The notes: a model not told the origin generated them from the letters alone. DNA of 21,658 nt from an uncultured Clostridium sp. (GCA_900556455.1 USOV01000016.1:1-21658); one strand, 5' to 3'. Numbered from the stretch's first letter, positions 1 through 8,565 are shown. Made by a program: numbers and translations.

Positions 1-1
1 T

Positions 2-517
2 TGTTATTCAAGCATATCTTTATTAAAAAAAGAACAAATGTCAAAAAATATAACTAGTAATTATAGTATTTACAAATTATACTCTAATAATTCTAAAAGT
101 AACGAATCTTCATACACACAAAATATTCAAAACGAATTTTTTGGAACAATTGAAATACCAAAAATTAATTTATATTACCCTGTTTTTTCTCATTTGGATG
201 AAGAATTATTAAAAGTTTCTCCATGTAAATTTTATGGTGATTCACCCAAAGTATTTGGAAACATATGTATTGCTGGACACAACTATGATAATTCTATGTT
301 TTTTAGTAATTTGTCTTTGCTAAATATAGATGATGAAATATATCTTTATGATACTGATAATAAAAAATATATTTATAAAATTTTTAAAACTTATGAGGTT
401 GTTCCTTCTGATTTATCTCCTGTATTTGAATTTGAATATAATTCAAAAGAATTAACTCTAATTACATGTAATAATCTAAATTCTAATAGATTAATTGTTA
501 AATCAAAACAAATATAG
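2..517 (+). CDS. Sortase family transpeptidase, 5' end cut by window edge
   Basis: Sortases cleave LPXTG-type signals and join the protein to the cell wall from the outer face of the membrane. Numbering from the ATG at 38, the sequence shows the catalytic His81 in a GHNYD context, Cys144 in TLITC and Arg151, which is the full sortase triad. The reading frame stays open from the ATG back to base 2, no ribosome binding site precedes that ATG, and no N-terminal membrane helix is visible. The true start therefore most likely lies outside the window, and this is the C-terminal part of the protein. It converges on an LPXTG protein encoded on the other strand, a natural substrate candidate. The family is well supported; the sortase class is not resolved from this fragment. 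Confidence 0.85.
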   Translation, partial: CYSSISLLKKEQMSKNITSNYSIYKLYSNNSKSNESSYTQNIQNEFFGTIEIPKINLYYPVFSHLDEELLKVSPCKFYGDSPKVFGNICIAGHNYDNSMFFSNLSLLNIDDEIYLYDTDNKKYIYKIFKTYEVVPSDLSPVFEFEYNSKELTLITCNNLNSNRLIVKSKQI

Positions 518-525
518 CACACAAA

Positions 526-550
526 AAAGACCTTATAAAAGGTCTTTGAT
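526..550. terminator. Bidirectional terminator between sortase and LPXTG gene
   Basis: A 9-bp perfect stem (AAAGACCTT, loop ATAA, AAGGTCTTT) lies between two convergent genes. The A-rich left flank gives a U-rich tail when read on the minus strand, so it can serve both transcripts. Confidence 0.75.
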
Positions 551-563
551 TTATCTTATTTAA

Positions 564-950
564 CTAAATGTTTTTATATTCTTTTATCTTTTTATAAGCA
601 TATACTGCTGATACTCCAAATACAACTACTAATGCTGCTACTGGAATTGAATCTTCAATACCTGTTTTTGGTAAATTATTGTTTGTATTATTATAAACAC
701 TTGAATTCTTCTTTGCATTATTTTGGGTATTGTTAGGTGTATTACTTGGAGTGTTGCTTGGTGTGTTACTTGGTGTGTTACTTGGTGTATTACTTGGAGT
801 GTTACTTGGTGTACTATTTTTTGTTAATGTTCCTGTTAAATCATGAACATCATTATTATCATTTGCAGCATTTACAGTTGTTGAAAACAACATTACCATT
901 GCACTAACTAATAAAATTGTAACAATTTGAATTAAATTTGATTTTTTCAT
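564..950 (-). CDS. Small LPXTG-anchored surface protein with TPSN repeats
   Basis: This predicted 128-residue wall-anchored protein has a signal peptide (residues 1 to about 29, ending VNAA), a low-complexity Thr/Pro/Ser/Asn stalk with six TPSN units plus one TPNN (about 47-74), an Asn-rich linker, LPKTG at 93-97, a hydrophobic helix (about 101-117) and a Lys-rich tail. That is the complete sorting-signal layout. I chose the start at 950 because GAGGAG lies just upstream; a longer open frame reaching 1067 has no such signal and would place 39 residues before the signal peptide. The mature part is almost entirely stalk with no recognisable binding domain, so its role is unknown. It could be a spacer, a glycosylated coat peptide or a decoy substrate. 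Confidence 0.85.
   Translation of the reverse strand: MKKSNLIQIVTILLVSAMVMLFSTTVNAANDNNDVHDLTGTLTKNSTPSNTPSNTPSNTPSNTPSNTPSNTPNNTQNNAKKNSSVYNNTNNNLPKTGIEDSIPVAALVVVFGVSAVYAYKKIKEYKNI
729..812 (-). repeat. 12-bp tandem repeat encoding TPSN units
   Basis: Seven consecutive 12-bp units lie inside the LPXTG gene: 729-740 (degenerate, TPNN) and then 741-752 through 801-812 (TPSN). The units differ only at synonymous third positions, apart from the degenerate one. Because the unit is a multiple of three, copy-number change would alter stalk length without breaking the frame. Confidence 0.9.
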
Positions 951-1005
951 ATTGATTTCTCCTCTACTTTCATACTTTTTATTATTATTTATACAATCAC
1001 TATAT

Positions 1006-1034
1006 ATTATACTACTTTTTTTAGTATAATTCAA
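1006..1034 (-). promoter_or_regulatory. Promoter of the LPXTG gene with internal dyad
   Basis: Read on the minus strand this is TTGAAT, 17 bp, TATAAT. The spacer and -10 contain a perfect 7-bp inverted repeat, TATACTA and TAGTATA (1008-1014 and 1022-1028), which could be an operator. The transcript would start about 45 bases before the ATG. Confidence 0.65.
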
Positions 1035-1088
1035 GCAAAATATATAAAAATACATAAAAGAATACATTTCTTTTGTTTTTCTATTAAT

Positions 1089-1117
1089 ATTTTATACTTT
1101 AAAAATAAATAAGTCAA
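1089..1117 (-). promoter_or_regulatory. Possible second, distal promoter of the LPXTG gene
   Basis: Minus strand TTGACT, 17 bp, TAAAAT. It points at the same gene and would give a leader of about 130 nt. In such AT-rich DNA a chance match is possible. The remaining intergenic sequence (1035-1157) shows no ychF terminator that I can recognise. Confidence 0.4.
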
Positions 1118-1157
1118 GAGTTTTATTTTATTTTTATATTACATTTATGTTACATAT

Positions 1158-2249
1158 TTATACATTAAATTTAAATAAAACAATATCCCCATCTTGCATA
1201 ATATATTCTTTTCCTTCTGAACGAACTAATCCCTTTTCTTTGGCTGCGACCATTGAGCCTTCTCTTACTAAATCTTCATAAGAAACTATCTCAGCTTTTA
1301 TGAATCCTCTTTCAATATCAGAGTGAATCTTCCCAGCAGCTTGTGGTGCTTTTGTTCCTTTTTTTATTGTCCAAGCTCTTACTTCTGGTTCTCCTGCTGT
1401 TAAAAATGACATTAATCCTAACAAATCATAGCTTTCTTTTACTACTCTATCTAAACCAGATTCTTTTAACCCTAATGCTTCTAACATTTCTTTTTTGTCA
1501 GTATCATCTAATGTTGATAATTCTTCTTCTATTTTTGCACAAAGTGGTATGCATTTTGTTTTTTCTTGTTTTGCAATTTCTATAACTTTTTTTACATTTT
1601 CATCATTGTTTACATCTGCTAATTGTTCTTCAGATACATTTGCAATATATATAATTGGTTTACTTGTTAATAAGAATAAGTCTTTTAAGTATTCTTTTTC
1701 TTCGTCTGATATTTCTACTGTTCTTGCAGATTTTCCATTATCCAATGCTTCTTTTAATCTTGTTAATGCATTTATTTCTATTTGATATTTTTTATCTGCT
1801 TTTAACATTTTATTTGCTTTGTCTAACCTTTTTTCTACTGTCTCTAGATCTGCAAATATTAACTCTAAATTAATTGTTTCTATATCCCTAACTGGATTTA
1901 TATTTCCATCTACATGAACTATGTTTGAATCTTCAAAGCATCTTACAACTTCGCAAATTGCATCTACTTCTCTTATATGTGATAAGAATTTGTTTCCCAA
2001 TCCCTCACCTTTGCTTGCACCTTTTACTAAGCCTGCAATATCAACGAATTCTATAACTGCATGTGTTGTTTTTTGTGGATTATACATTTTTGTTAATTCA
2101 TCTAATCTTTCATCTGGTACTGGTACTATTCCTACATTTGGTTCTATTGTACAAAATGGATAGTTTGCGCATTCTGCACCTGCTTTTGTAATAGCATTAA
2201 ACATTGTACTTTTTCCTACATTTGGAAGTCCTACGATTCCGATTTTCAT
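1158..2249 (-). CDS. ychF: Redox-regulated ATPase/GTPase YchF (OLA1 family)
   Basis: YchF is a conserved P-loop NTPase of the Obg-related family. It associates with ribosomes, prefers ATP in characterised members, and is linked to stress responses. The 363-residue protein matches family length. It has the G1 motif GLPNVGKS near residues 7-14, a DIAGLVKGASKGEGLG segment for G3, and a C-terminal TGS domain (about 275-363) ending in the typical MQDGDIVLFKFNV. The start is supported by AAGGAG at suitable spacing. It is the last gene of the rlmN-prpC-prkC-hisS-ychF run and begins 11 bp after hisS, so it is almost certainly co-transcribed. Nothing is missing. Confidence 0.96.
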   Translation of the reverse strand: MKIGIVGLPNVGKSTMFNAITKAGAECANYPFCTIEPNVGIVPVPDERLDELTKMYNPQKTTHAVIEFVDIAGLVKGASKGEGLGNKFLSHIREVDAICEVVRCFEDSNIVHVDGNINPVRDIETINLELIFADLETVEKRLDKANKMLKADKKYQIEINALTRLKEALDNGKSARTVEISDEEKEYLKDLFLLTSKPIIYIANVSEEQLADVNNDENVKKVIEIAKQEKTKCIPLCAKIEEELSTLDDTDKKEMLEALGLKESGLDRVVKESYDLLGLMSFLTAGEPEVRAWTIKKGTKAPQAAGKIHSDIERGFIKAEIVSYEDLVREGSMVAAKEKGLVRSEGKEYIMQDGDIVLFKFNV

Positions 2250-2260
2250 TTCTTTTCTCC

Positions 2261-3577
2261 TTAAATTTTATTTTTTATAAGATTTATTATCTCTTCTACT
2301 GTTTTTTGCTCTTGTTCTCCTGTTTCCATATTTTTTAATGTTAATTTTCCTGAGTTTATTTCATCTTCCCCAATGGCTATTACATATGGGATTTTTAATT
2401 TGTCTGCATGTTTAAATTTTGCTTTTATTTTCTTGTTATCAAAATAAATTTCTGTGTTTATTCCTGCTTTTCTTAATTTATTTGCAACTTCAATTGATGG
2501 TCCTAAGTCCTCTATCATTGATATTATTAATATATCTGATATTGAGTTTTTGTTTGTTTTTATTAGTCCTAAATCATCTAAAACAAAGAATAGTCTTGTA
2601 AGTCCTATAGACATTCCTACTCCTGGAAGTTGCCTGTCTGTATAAAATCCTGCTAAATCATTATATCTTCCACCAGAACATACGCTTCCTATAGATTTAT
2701 ATTCATCTAAAAATGTTTCATAAACTGTTCCTGTATAATAATCTAATCCTCTTGCAATACTTAGGTCTATCATAAAACAGTCATCTGGAACACCAAATAT
2801 TCTAATATATTTTACTACTTCTTTTAATTCTTCTAAACCTTTTACAAAGTTTTCATTTTTTACACTTAGCTTTGATAATGCTTCTAATTTTTCGTCTGTT
2901 GTTCCATTTATTTTTATGAAGTTTAATATAAATTCAGCATTTTCCTTTGATAGTTTTAGTTCTTCTAATTCTTCTTTTACTTTATCTTCTCCAATTTTTT
3001 CTATTTTGTCTATAATTCTCATTATGTCTTGGCTTACTTCTTTTGCATCTATGTATTCAAATATTCCATTTAATATTTTTCTATTATTAATTCTTATTGT
3101 AAATTTTCCTAAATCTAATTCATTAAATACATCATAAATAATGCTTGGGATTTCAGCATCATTTATTATGCTTAGTTCTCCATCTCCAATTATGTCTATA
3201 TCACATTGGTAGAATTCCCTGTATCTTCCCCTTTGTGCACGTTCTCCTCTATATACTTTTCCAATTTGATATCTTCTAAATGGGAAGCTAAGCTGTCCTT
3301 GATATTCAGCTACATATTTTGCAAGTGGAACTGTTAAGTCAAATCTTAGTGTTAATTCACTATCACCTTTTGTAAATGAATATACTTGTTTTTCTGTTTC
3401 TCCACCAGCTTTTGCAAGTAGTACTTTTGAAGATTCTATTACTGGTGTATCTATTGGTAAAAATCCATACTTTTCATATGTTTTTTGTATTTTTTCTTTC
3501 ATTTGGTTAAATAGAATTTGCTTGTCTGGCATTAATTCCATAAAGCCTGGCAAAGTTCTTGGATCTACTTTATTCAT
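2261..3577 (-). CDS. hisS: Histidine--tRNA ligase
   Basis: This class II synthetase charges tRNA-His in the cytoplasm. The 438-residue product starts MNKVDPRTLPGFMELMPDKQ, close to the Firmicutes family pattern. It contains class II motif 2 (FRRYQIGKVYRGERAQRGRYREF), the histidine-binding ARGLDYYTGTVYE segment, motif 3 (GVGMSIGLTRLF) and a C-terminal anticodon-binding domain. I chose ATG 3577, preceded by GAAAGGA. The frame extends upstream to a GTG at 3637, but that stretch lies in a hairpin and does not resemble the family. It sits 100 bp after prkC, the only sizeable gap in this operon, and that gap holds the hairpin listed separately. I see no T-box motifs. Confidence 0.96.
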   Translation of the reverse strand: MNKVDPRTLPGFMELMPDKQILFNQMKEKIQKTYEKYGFLPIDTPVIESSKVLLAKAGGETEKQVYSFTKGDSELTLRFDLTVPLAKYVAEYQGQLSFPFRRYQIGKVYRGERAQRGRYREFYQCDIDIIGDGELSIINDAEIPSIIYDVFNELDLGKFTIRINNRKILNGIFEYIDAKEVSQDIMRIIDKIEKIGEDKVKEELEELKLSKENAEFILNFIKINGTTDEKLEALSKLSVKNENFVKGLEELKEVVKYIRIFGVPDDCFMIDLSIARGLDYYTGTVYETFLDEYKSIGSVCSGGRYNDLAGFYTDRQLPGVGMSIGLTRLFFVLDDLGLIKTNKNSISDILIISMIEDLGPSIEVANKLRKAGINTEIYFDNKKIKAKFKHADKLKIPYVIAIGEDEINSGKLTLKNMETGEQEQKTVEEIINLIKNKI

Positions 3578-3596
3578 ATATTTTCCTTTCTTTCCG

Positions 3597-3644
3597 TATT
3601 GAAGTGAGAAGTGTGTTTCCAATATCACCCCTCCCACTTCAATA
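3597..3644 (-). other. Hairpin in the prkC-hisS gap
   Basis: A perfect 10-bp inverted repeat (TATTGAAGTG at 3597-3606 and CACTTCAATA at 3635-3644) encloses 28 nt containing GGAGGGG on the coding strand. It lacks a U tract, so it is not an ordinary terminator. Placed about 20 bases before hisS, it could be a processing site, a translational control element or a protein-binding dyad. Confidence 0.6.
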
Positions 3645-3677
3645 ATATAAATTTTATTTCTCTATATTTTACAACTT

Positions 3678-5645
3678 TTAATCTATTGTTATTTCTGTTT
3701 GTGTATTTAGGTTAAATTCTTTTGTTCTTTTTGTGCTTCCGTCTATTATTACTTTTACAACTACTGTTCCTCTTCCTGTTGTTGTAACTTTTAGGTCTGT
3801 AGTATCTTTGCTTACTTTTTTAGATTCTATTTGTTCACCATCTACTGTTACTTTTAATTCTACTGTTCCTGGTGCTTTTGTTACTTTTTCTCCTTCTGCA
3901 TTTTCTTCTGTTTCTGGTTTATAACCTACTATTGAGGCTACATTTATAGTTATTGTTCCTGTTTTTAATTCACTATATGTGTTTATTGTTATTGAAACCT
4001 CTGTTCCTTTATCTACCATACTTTTTGGTGATACTGTTTGAGATACTACTCCTGCACCTTTGCTTGAATCTGTTACTGTGCTTGTGCTTTTCCATTTTAG
4101 TTTAGCATTTGTTAATGCTTGTTTTGCATCTTCTTCTGTCATTCCTGTAAGATTTGGTACTTCTACTTGCTCTATTCCCATACTTACTTTTATTTTTATA
4201 GCACTTCCCTTAAGTATTTCTTCTCCTTCTGCAACTTCTTGTTCTACTACATAATCTTTTTCTATTTCATCACTATTTACTTCTTCAACTTCTGGAACTA
4301 ATCCTAAGTCTTTTAGTTCTTTTATTGCTTCATCTCTTTTTTTGCCAACTACTTTTGTTACTTTTACTAATTCTTGCCCCTTGCTTACAACTATCTTTAC
4401 TGTTGCCCCTTCTTTTACCTTATAATTTTCTTGGTAAACTGGGTCTTGGCTTATGATTTTTCCTTCTTCTATTTCAACATGAAAGGCCTCTTCTATTTCT
4501 AATTTTAATTTTGCTTCATTTGCTGCAATCTTAGCCTCATCTAATGTCATACCTTCAAATTTTGGAAGTGCCACATCTTTTGCCTTTCCCATATTTAATG
4601 CAAAAAATGTTATACTCATTGCAAGTGCAAATACTAATATACAAGATGTAATTATTGCAATCCATCTTTGTACTGGATGGTCTTCAAAATGTTTTTTTAT
4701 TTTAGCAAATTTTCCTTCTTTTTTATTTTTAGCATGTTTTTCTTCTTCATTATAATTTAAAGAAATTCTTTTTGTTGCAAATTCATCTACTTCAGGGATA
4801 GGTCTTACAAATGAGCCTGTTTCATCTTTTAGGCACATTTCCAAATCCCTTATCATTTCTGTTGCAGTTTGATATCTCATGCTTGGTTCTTTTTGCATTG
4901 CTTTTAATATTATTTTATTTAAACTTAGTGGTATTTGGCTATTTAAAACTATTGGTTCTACTGGTTCTTCTTGAATATGTTTTAATGCTACTGAAACTGG
5001 TGTATCTGCATCAAAAGGTACTCTTCCTGTTACCATCTCATACATTACAACTCCTAATGAATATAGGTCAGACTTTGCATCTGTATGTCCACCTTTTGCT
5101 TGTTCTGGTGAGAAATAATGTACAGAACCTGTTGTTGCTCCAAATGCTGTAATTGTTGCATTTGATACAGCTTTTGCAATTCCAAAGTCTGTAACTTTTG
5201 CAACTCCTTCTTCTGTAATTATAATATTATGTGGTTTTATATCTCTATGAACTATATTATTTCTATGAGCTTTTTCTAGTCCTCTTGCGATTTGAATAGC
5301 TAAGTCTACTGCCCATTTCCAAGCTAGTGCTCCATCTTCTACTATTATTTCTTTTAGTGTTTTTCCTTTTACAAGTTCCATTACTATATAATATAGATTT
5401 CCTTCATGTCCTACATCATATACAGATACTATATTAGGATGTGTTAAACTTGCAGCAGATTGAGCTTCAGCATTAAATCTTTTTATAAATTCATTATCAG
5501 TTGTAAATTCATCTCTTAGTATTTTCACAGCTACTTCTCTTTTTAATACATGACATTTTGCTCTATATACTGTTGCCATTCCACCTGTTCCAATTTTTTC
5601 TATTATTTCATATCTATTTCCAAGAATTTTACCTTGTAAATCCAT
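3678..5645 (-). CDS. prkC: Membrane Ser/Thr protein kinase with PASTA domains
   Basis: PrkC/StkP-type kinases sense muropeptides or lipid II through extracellular PASTA repeats and phosphorylate cell-wall and division proteins. The 655-residue protein has an N-terminal kinase domain: glycine loop GTGGMATVYRA at 19-29, Lys41 in VAVK, HRDIKPHN with Asp135, DFG with Asp153, and SPEQ. A juxtamembrane linker follows, then one membrane helix (about 330-353). Three PASTA repeats follow, their starts marked by VALPKFEGMTLDEA, VKVTKVVGKKRDEA and VEVPNLTGMTEEDA. A C-terminal beta-rich tail of about 100 residues has no clear family to me. GGAGG precedes the ATG. The gene follows its phosphatase by 17 bp, the classic prpC-prkC arrangement, so kinase and phosphatase act as one module. 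Confidence 0.95.
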   Translation of the reverse strand: MDLQGKILGNRYEIIEKIGTGGMATVYRAKCHVLKREVAVKILRDEFTTDNEFIKRFNAEAQSAASLTHPNIVSVYDVGHEGNLYYIVMELVKGKTLKEIIVEDGALAWKWAVDLAIQIARGLEKAHRNNIVHRDIKPHNIIITEEGVAKVTDFGIAKAVSNATITAFGATTGSVHYFSPEQAKGGHTDAKSDLYSLGVVMYEMVTGRVPFDADTPVSVALKHIQEEPVEPIVLNSQIPLSLNKIILKAMQKEPSMRYQTATEMIRDLEMCLKDETGSFVRPIPEVDEFATKRISLNYNEEEKHAKNKKEGKFAKIKKHFEDHPVQRWIAIITSCILVFALAMSITFFALNMGKAKDVALPKFEGMTLDEAKIAANEAKLKLEIEEAFHVEIEEGKIISQDPVYQENYKVKEGATVKIVVSKGQELVKVTKVVGKKRDEAIKELKDLGLVPEVEEVNSDEIEKDYVVEQEVAEGEEILKGSAIKIKVSMGIEQVEVPNLTGMTEEDAKQALTNAKLKWKSTSTVTDSSKGAGVVSQTVSPKSMVDKGTEVSITINTYSELKTGTITINVASIVGYKPETEENAEGEKVTKAPGTVELKVTVDGEQIESKKVSKDTTDLKVTTTGRGTVVVKVIIDGSTKRTKEFNLNTQTEITID

Positions 5646-5662
5646 ATTTCAACCTCCAAAAT

Positions 5663-6385
5663 CTAATTTTTTATTATTATAAAAGTTATATTATCCAATC
5701 CACCATTAAGGTTTGCCTCTTTTACTAAGTTTTCTGCTGCTTGGTTTATGTCATTATTTATTATATTATATATTTGTTCTTCAGATACCATATTTGTAAG
5801 TCCATCTGAACAAATTAAAATCACATCATTCTCTAAGAATTTTTTATAAAATACATTTACTTCTAAATCTGTTTCACATCCTAAAGCCTTAACTAACATG
5901 TTTTTCTTTGGATGATTTTTTGCTTCCTCTTTTGTTATTGTTCCATCTTCTACTAGTTTTTGTACATAGCTATCATCTTTTGTTAGTTTTCTAATAATTC
6001 CCTGTCTTATTCTATATACACTACTATCTCCTACATGCCCAATAAACATTTTTTCTTTGTAAATTAAGCATATTTCTAAAGTTGTTCCCATTTGCTCTAA
6101 TTCTGGTTTTTCTTGAGCCTTTTCATGTACTTTTGTATTAGCATACTCCATAGCATTTTTTATTATATCCAATATCTGTTCTTTTTCGTAGTCTAAATTT
6201 TTATCAAAATGCTCTGTAATATAATCCTTGGCTGAAATTGTTGCCAGTTTACTAGCTACTTCTCCGCCAGCATAGCCCCCCATTCCATCTGCCAATATAT
6301 TTAAACATCCATCATCACTTATGTAATAATAGTCTTGATTATTTTTTCTTTCTCTTCCAATATCTGTTCTTGCAAAAGTTAACAT
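5663..6385 (-). CDS. prpC: PP2C-family Ser/Thr phosphatase
   Basis: This Mn/Mg-dependent phosphatase removes phosphates placed by the adjacent PrkC-type kinase. The 240-residue length matches PrpC/Stp. Visible PP2C motifs are RTDIGRERKNNQD near the N-terminus, LADGMGGYAGGEVAS, GHVGDSSVYRI, LVKALG and CSDGLTNMV, with the final metal-binding Asp in GGLDNIT. I chose ATG 6385, which has GAGGTG directly upstream; the frame is open 11 residues further but without support. The start overlaps the end of rlmN by 7 bp, which suggests translational coupling. Confidence 0.95.
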   Translation of the reverse strand: MLTFARTDIGRERKNNQDYYYISDDGCLNILADGMGGYAGGEVASKLATISAKDYITEHFDKNLDYEKEQILDIIKNAMEYANTKVHEKAQEKPELEQMGTTLEICLIYKEKMFIGHVGDSSVYRIRQGIIRKLTKDDSYVQKLVEDGTITKEEAKNHPKKNMLVKALGCETDLEVNVFYKKFLENDVILICSDGLTNMVSEEQIYNIINNDINQAAENLVKEANLNGGLDNITFIIIKN

Positions 6386-7413
6386 TTCTTCACCTCTTTT
6401 TTTCGTAGTTGCCCACATGCTGCATCTATATCTGAGCCTAATTCTCTTCTAATTGTTGCAACTATTCCATGGCTATTTAAGTAGTCTCTAAACTTCATTA
6501 TGTTTTCATTAGTGCTTTTGTTAAATTTTCCATTTTCTATTTTATTTATTGGTATTAAATTTACGTGGCAAAGCATTCCTCTTAGTAGTTTTACTAATTC
6601 CTTCGCATCATCTAAATTATCGTTATTTTCTTTTGCCAAAGCATATTCAAAAGATATTCTTCTATTAGTCTTTTCAATATAATATCTACATGCCTTCATT
6701 AATTCTTCTATATTGTAAGCATTATTTATTGGCATCATTGCACTTCTTTTTTCATTTGATGCACTATGGAGTGAAATTGATAATGTGCATTGTAAGTCTT
6801 TATCTGCCAATTCATAGATTTTTGGAACAATTCCACTTGTTGATATGCTTATATGCCTTGCTCCAATATTAATTCCTTTTTGATTATTTATTAATGAAAT
6901 GGCTTTTAGAACATTTTCAAAATTGTCTAGAGGTTCTCCTATTCCCATAAACACTACATTTGATATTTTAACTCCAGTATCTCTTTCTACTGCTTGTAGT
7001 TGTTCCACAATTTCCCCAGCTTCTAAGCTTCTTGCAAATTTTACTCCTGTTGATGCGCAAAATTTACATCCCATTTTACATCCAACTTGAGATGATACAC
7101 AAATTGTATAACCATGCTTATATTCCATTAATACAGATTCTATTGCATTTCCATCTAAGATATCAAAAAGATATTTTTTGGTTCCATCTTTTGATTCTTG
7201 TTTTGTTATTATTTTAAATATATGCAAATCATAATTTTCTTTTAATTTTTCCCTCAAGCTTAATGGCAAATTTGCCATATCATCAAAGCTTGTAACATTT
7301 TCTTTGTATATCCAATTAAAAATTTGCTCTGCTCTATATTTCTTTTCTCCTAGATTTTCTATTATTTCCTGTAATTCTTCTAAGTTGTAATTTTTTATAT
7401 TATTTTTTAGCAT
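6379..7413 (-). CDS. rlmN: 23S rRNA (adenine-2503-C2) methyltransferase RlmN
   Basis: RlmN is a radical-SAM enzyme that methylates C2 of A2503 in 23S rRNA and A37 of some tRNAs. The 344-residue protein shows the CX3CX2C cluster motif at Cys112, Cys116 and Cys119 (CKMGCKFC), the SAM-associated GIGEPLDN segment, and the second catalytic Cys333 in DIDAACGQL near the C-terminus. It is the first gene of a five-gene operon, preceded by AGAAGGAAG and a plausible promoter. The arrangement rlmN-prpC-prkC is common in Firmicutes and supports all three calls. Confidence 0.96.
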   Translation of the reverse strand: MLKNNIKNYNLEELQEIIENLGEKKYRAEQIFNWIYKENVTSFDDMANLPLSLREKLKENYDLHIFKIITKQESKDGTKKYLFDILDGNAIESVLMEYKHGYTICVSSQVGCKMGCKFCASTGVKFARSLEAGEIVEQLQAVERDTGVKISNVVFMGIGEPLDNFENVLKAISLINNQKGINIGARHISISTSGIVPKIYELADKDLQCTLSISLHSASNEKRSAMMPINNAYNIEELMKACRYYIEKTNRRISFEYALAKENNDNLDDAKELVKLLRGMLCHVNLIPINKIENGKFNKSTNENIMKFRDYLNSHGIVATIRRELGSDIDAACGQLRKKEVKKC

Positions 7414-7446
7414 AAAACTTCCTTCTATTCTAATTTTACGTTTATT

Positions 7447-7475
7447 ATTCTATCACAAAGGACTATATATTACAA
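7447..7475 (-). promoter_or_regulatory. Promoter of the rlmN-prpC-prkC-hisS-ychF operon
   Basis: Minus strand TTGTAA, 17 bp, TAGAAT, giving a leader of roughly 25-30 nt before the rlmN ATG. The match is moderate, but the spacing and position are good. Confidence 0.55.
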
Positions 7476-7523
7476 GAAATTTTTTTATTAATTCAAATTA
7501 TTTCATTTTATTAATTACTATGA

Positions 7524-7529
7524 TATAAT
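7524..7529 (+). promoter_or_regulatory. -10 element upstream of htpX-like gene
   Basis: A perfect TATAAT lies in the divergent gap, about 90 bases before the protease start. No good -35 hexamer is visible at 16-18 bp, so it may need an activator. The roughly 80-nt leader contains weak dyads such as TTGAG with CTCGAA just before the ribosome binding site. I see no CIRCE heat-shock operator. Confidence 0.4.
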
Positions 7530-7622
7530 AACTAATAGTTAATTCATGTGAAGAATAACCTTCTTCCTTGAATGCTATAACCAGAAATATTATTTTGAGT
7601 TTTTACTCGAATGGAGGTTTTT

Positions 7623-8525
7623 ATGTTTGATGATATTAAAAAGAATAAACGAAAAACCGCTGTTATTATTAGTGGTTTCATTATTATGATTACTTTAATT
7701 TTATATTATATATGTATGGCTTTTAATTTAGATTCTTATTTAGCTATTATAATTGCTTTGCTTTTTTCTGTAATTTCATGTTTTGCTTCATATTATAATA
7801 GTGATAAAATTATTTTAAGAACATGTAAAGCAAGACCTGCTACTTTAGAAGAAGATAAGAAGCTTGTACATATTTTTGAAGCTCTTATGGTCTCTTCTGG
7901 GTTACCTTGTCAACCAAGGTTATATATTGTAGATGACCCTCAACCAAATGCTTTTGCAACTGGTCGTAATCCCCAAAACGCTATTATCTGTGTAACTACT
8001 GGACTTCTAGAGAAATTAGATTATTATGAGTTAGAGGGTGTTATTGCTCACGAAATGAGTCACATTAGGAATTATGATATTCTTCTTTCTGCTGTGGTTA
8101 CCGTTATGGTTGGATTTGTTGTAATGCTTTCTGATATGTTTACTAGAATTTGTTTTTATGGTAGACGAAGAGATAATGATAACGATAATAAGGGTTCTGG
8201 AATATTGATGCTTGTTGGACTAATTTTCTTAATTTTAGGTCCAATATTTGGTAAAATAATGCAAATGGCCATTTCGAGAAGAAGAGAATTTTTAGCAGAT
8301 GCAACAGCTGTTGAGATTACAAGAAATCCGCAAGGCTTAATATCCGCTCTTAAAAAATTAGATTCTGACCCAAATGAATTAAGATATGCAAATAATGCAA
8401 CTGCTCATATGTATATTGTAAGTCCATTTAAAGACAATCCTGATAAGAAAAAAAGAAAAGCTGGCCTATTAGATACTCATCCAAGTATAGATGAAAGAAT
8501 TGAAGCCTTAGAAAATATACAATAA
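7623..8525 (+). CDS. htpX: M48-family membrane zinc metalloprotease, HtpX-like
   Basis: HtpX-type proteases are membrane-embedded zinc enzymes involved in quality control of membrane proteins. The 300-residue product has two N-terminal helices (about 13-31 and 38-56), the zinc motif HEMSH at 143-147, further hydrophobic helices (about 152-172 and 191-211), and the third ligand Glu222 in REFLADATA. It ends with the typical DTHPSIDERIEALENI. I chose ATG 7623 because GGAGG lies 5 bp upstream; the ATG at 7611 overlaps that ribosome binding site. It converges on DUF3137-lemA. HtpX and LemA are often neighbours, here in opposite orientation. Confidence 0.92.
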   Translation: MFDDIKKNKRKTAVIISGFIIMITLILYYICMAFNLDSYLAIIIALLFSVISCFASYYNSDKIILRTCKARPATLEEDKKLVHIFEALMVSSGLPCQPRLYIVDDPQPNAFATGRNPQNAIICVTTGLLEKLDYYELEGVIAHEMSHIRNYDILLSAVVTVMVGFVVMLSDMFTRICFYGRRRDNDNDNKGSGILMLVGLIFLILGPIFGKIMQMAISRRREFLADATAVEITRNPQGLISALKKLDSDPNELRYANNATAHMYIVSPFKDNPDKKKRKAGLLDTHPSIDERIEALENIQ

Positions 8526-8530
8526 GAAAT

Positions 8531-8555
8531 AAGCCTCTGGTATAACCAGAGGCTT
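8531..8555. terminator. Hairpin terminator between htpX-like and DUF3137 genes
   Basis: An 11-bp perfect stem (AAGCCTCTGGT / ACCAGAGGCTT) with a 3-nt loop lies between convergent genes. The U tract is weak on both sides. Its TATAACCAG core recurs in the hairpin at 10115-10137. Confidence 0.7.
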
Positions 8556-8565
8556 ATAATATTAA

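Noticed and set aside
729..812. CRISPR-like array
   Set aside because: The repeat is a contiguous 12-bp coding tandem with no spacers.
1343..2163. Several plus-strand reading frames opposite ychF
   Set aside because: They are antisense shadows of a conserved gene with hydrophobic low-complexity translations and no ribosome binding sites.
3578..3637. Longer hisS start at GTG 3637
   Set aside because: The added 20 residues lie in a hairpin and do not match the family; ATG 3577 has a ribosome binding site and the typical N-terminus.
3578..3677. T-box riboswitch ahead of hisS
   Set aside because: The gap is too short, and neither the T-box antiterminator motif nor a terminator tail is visible.
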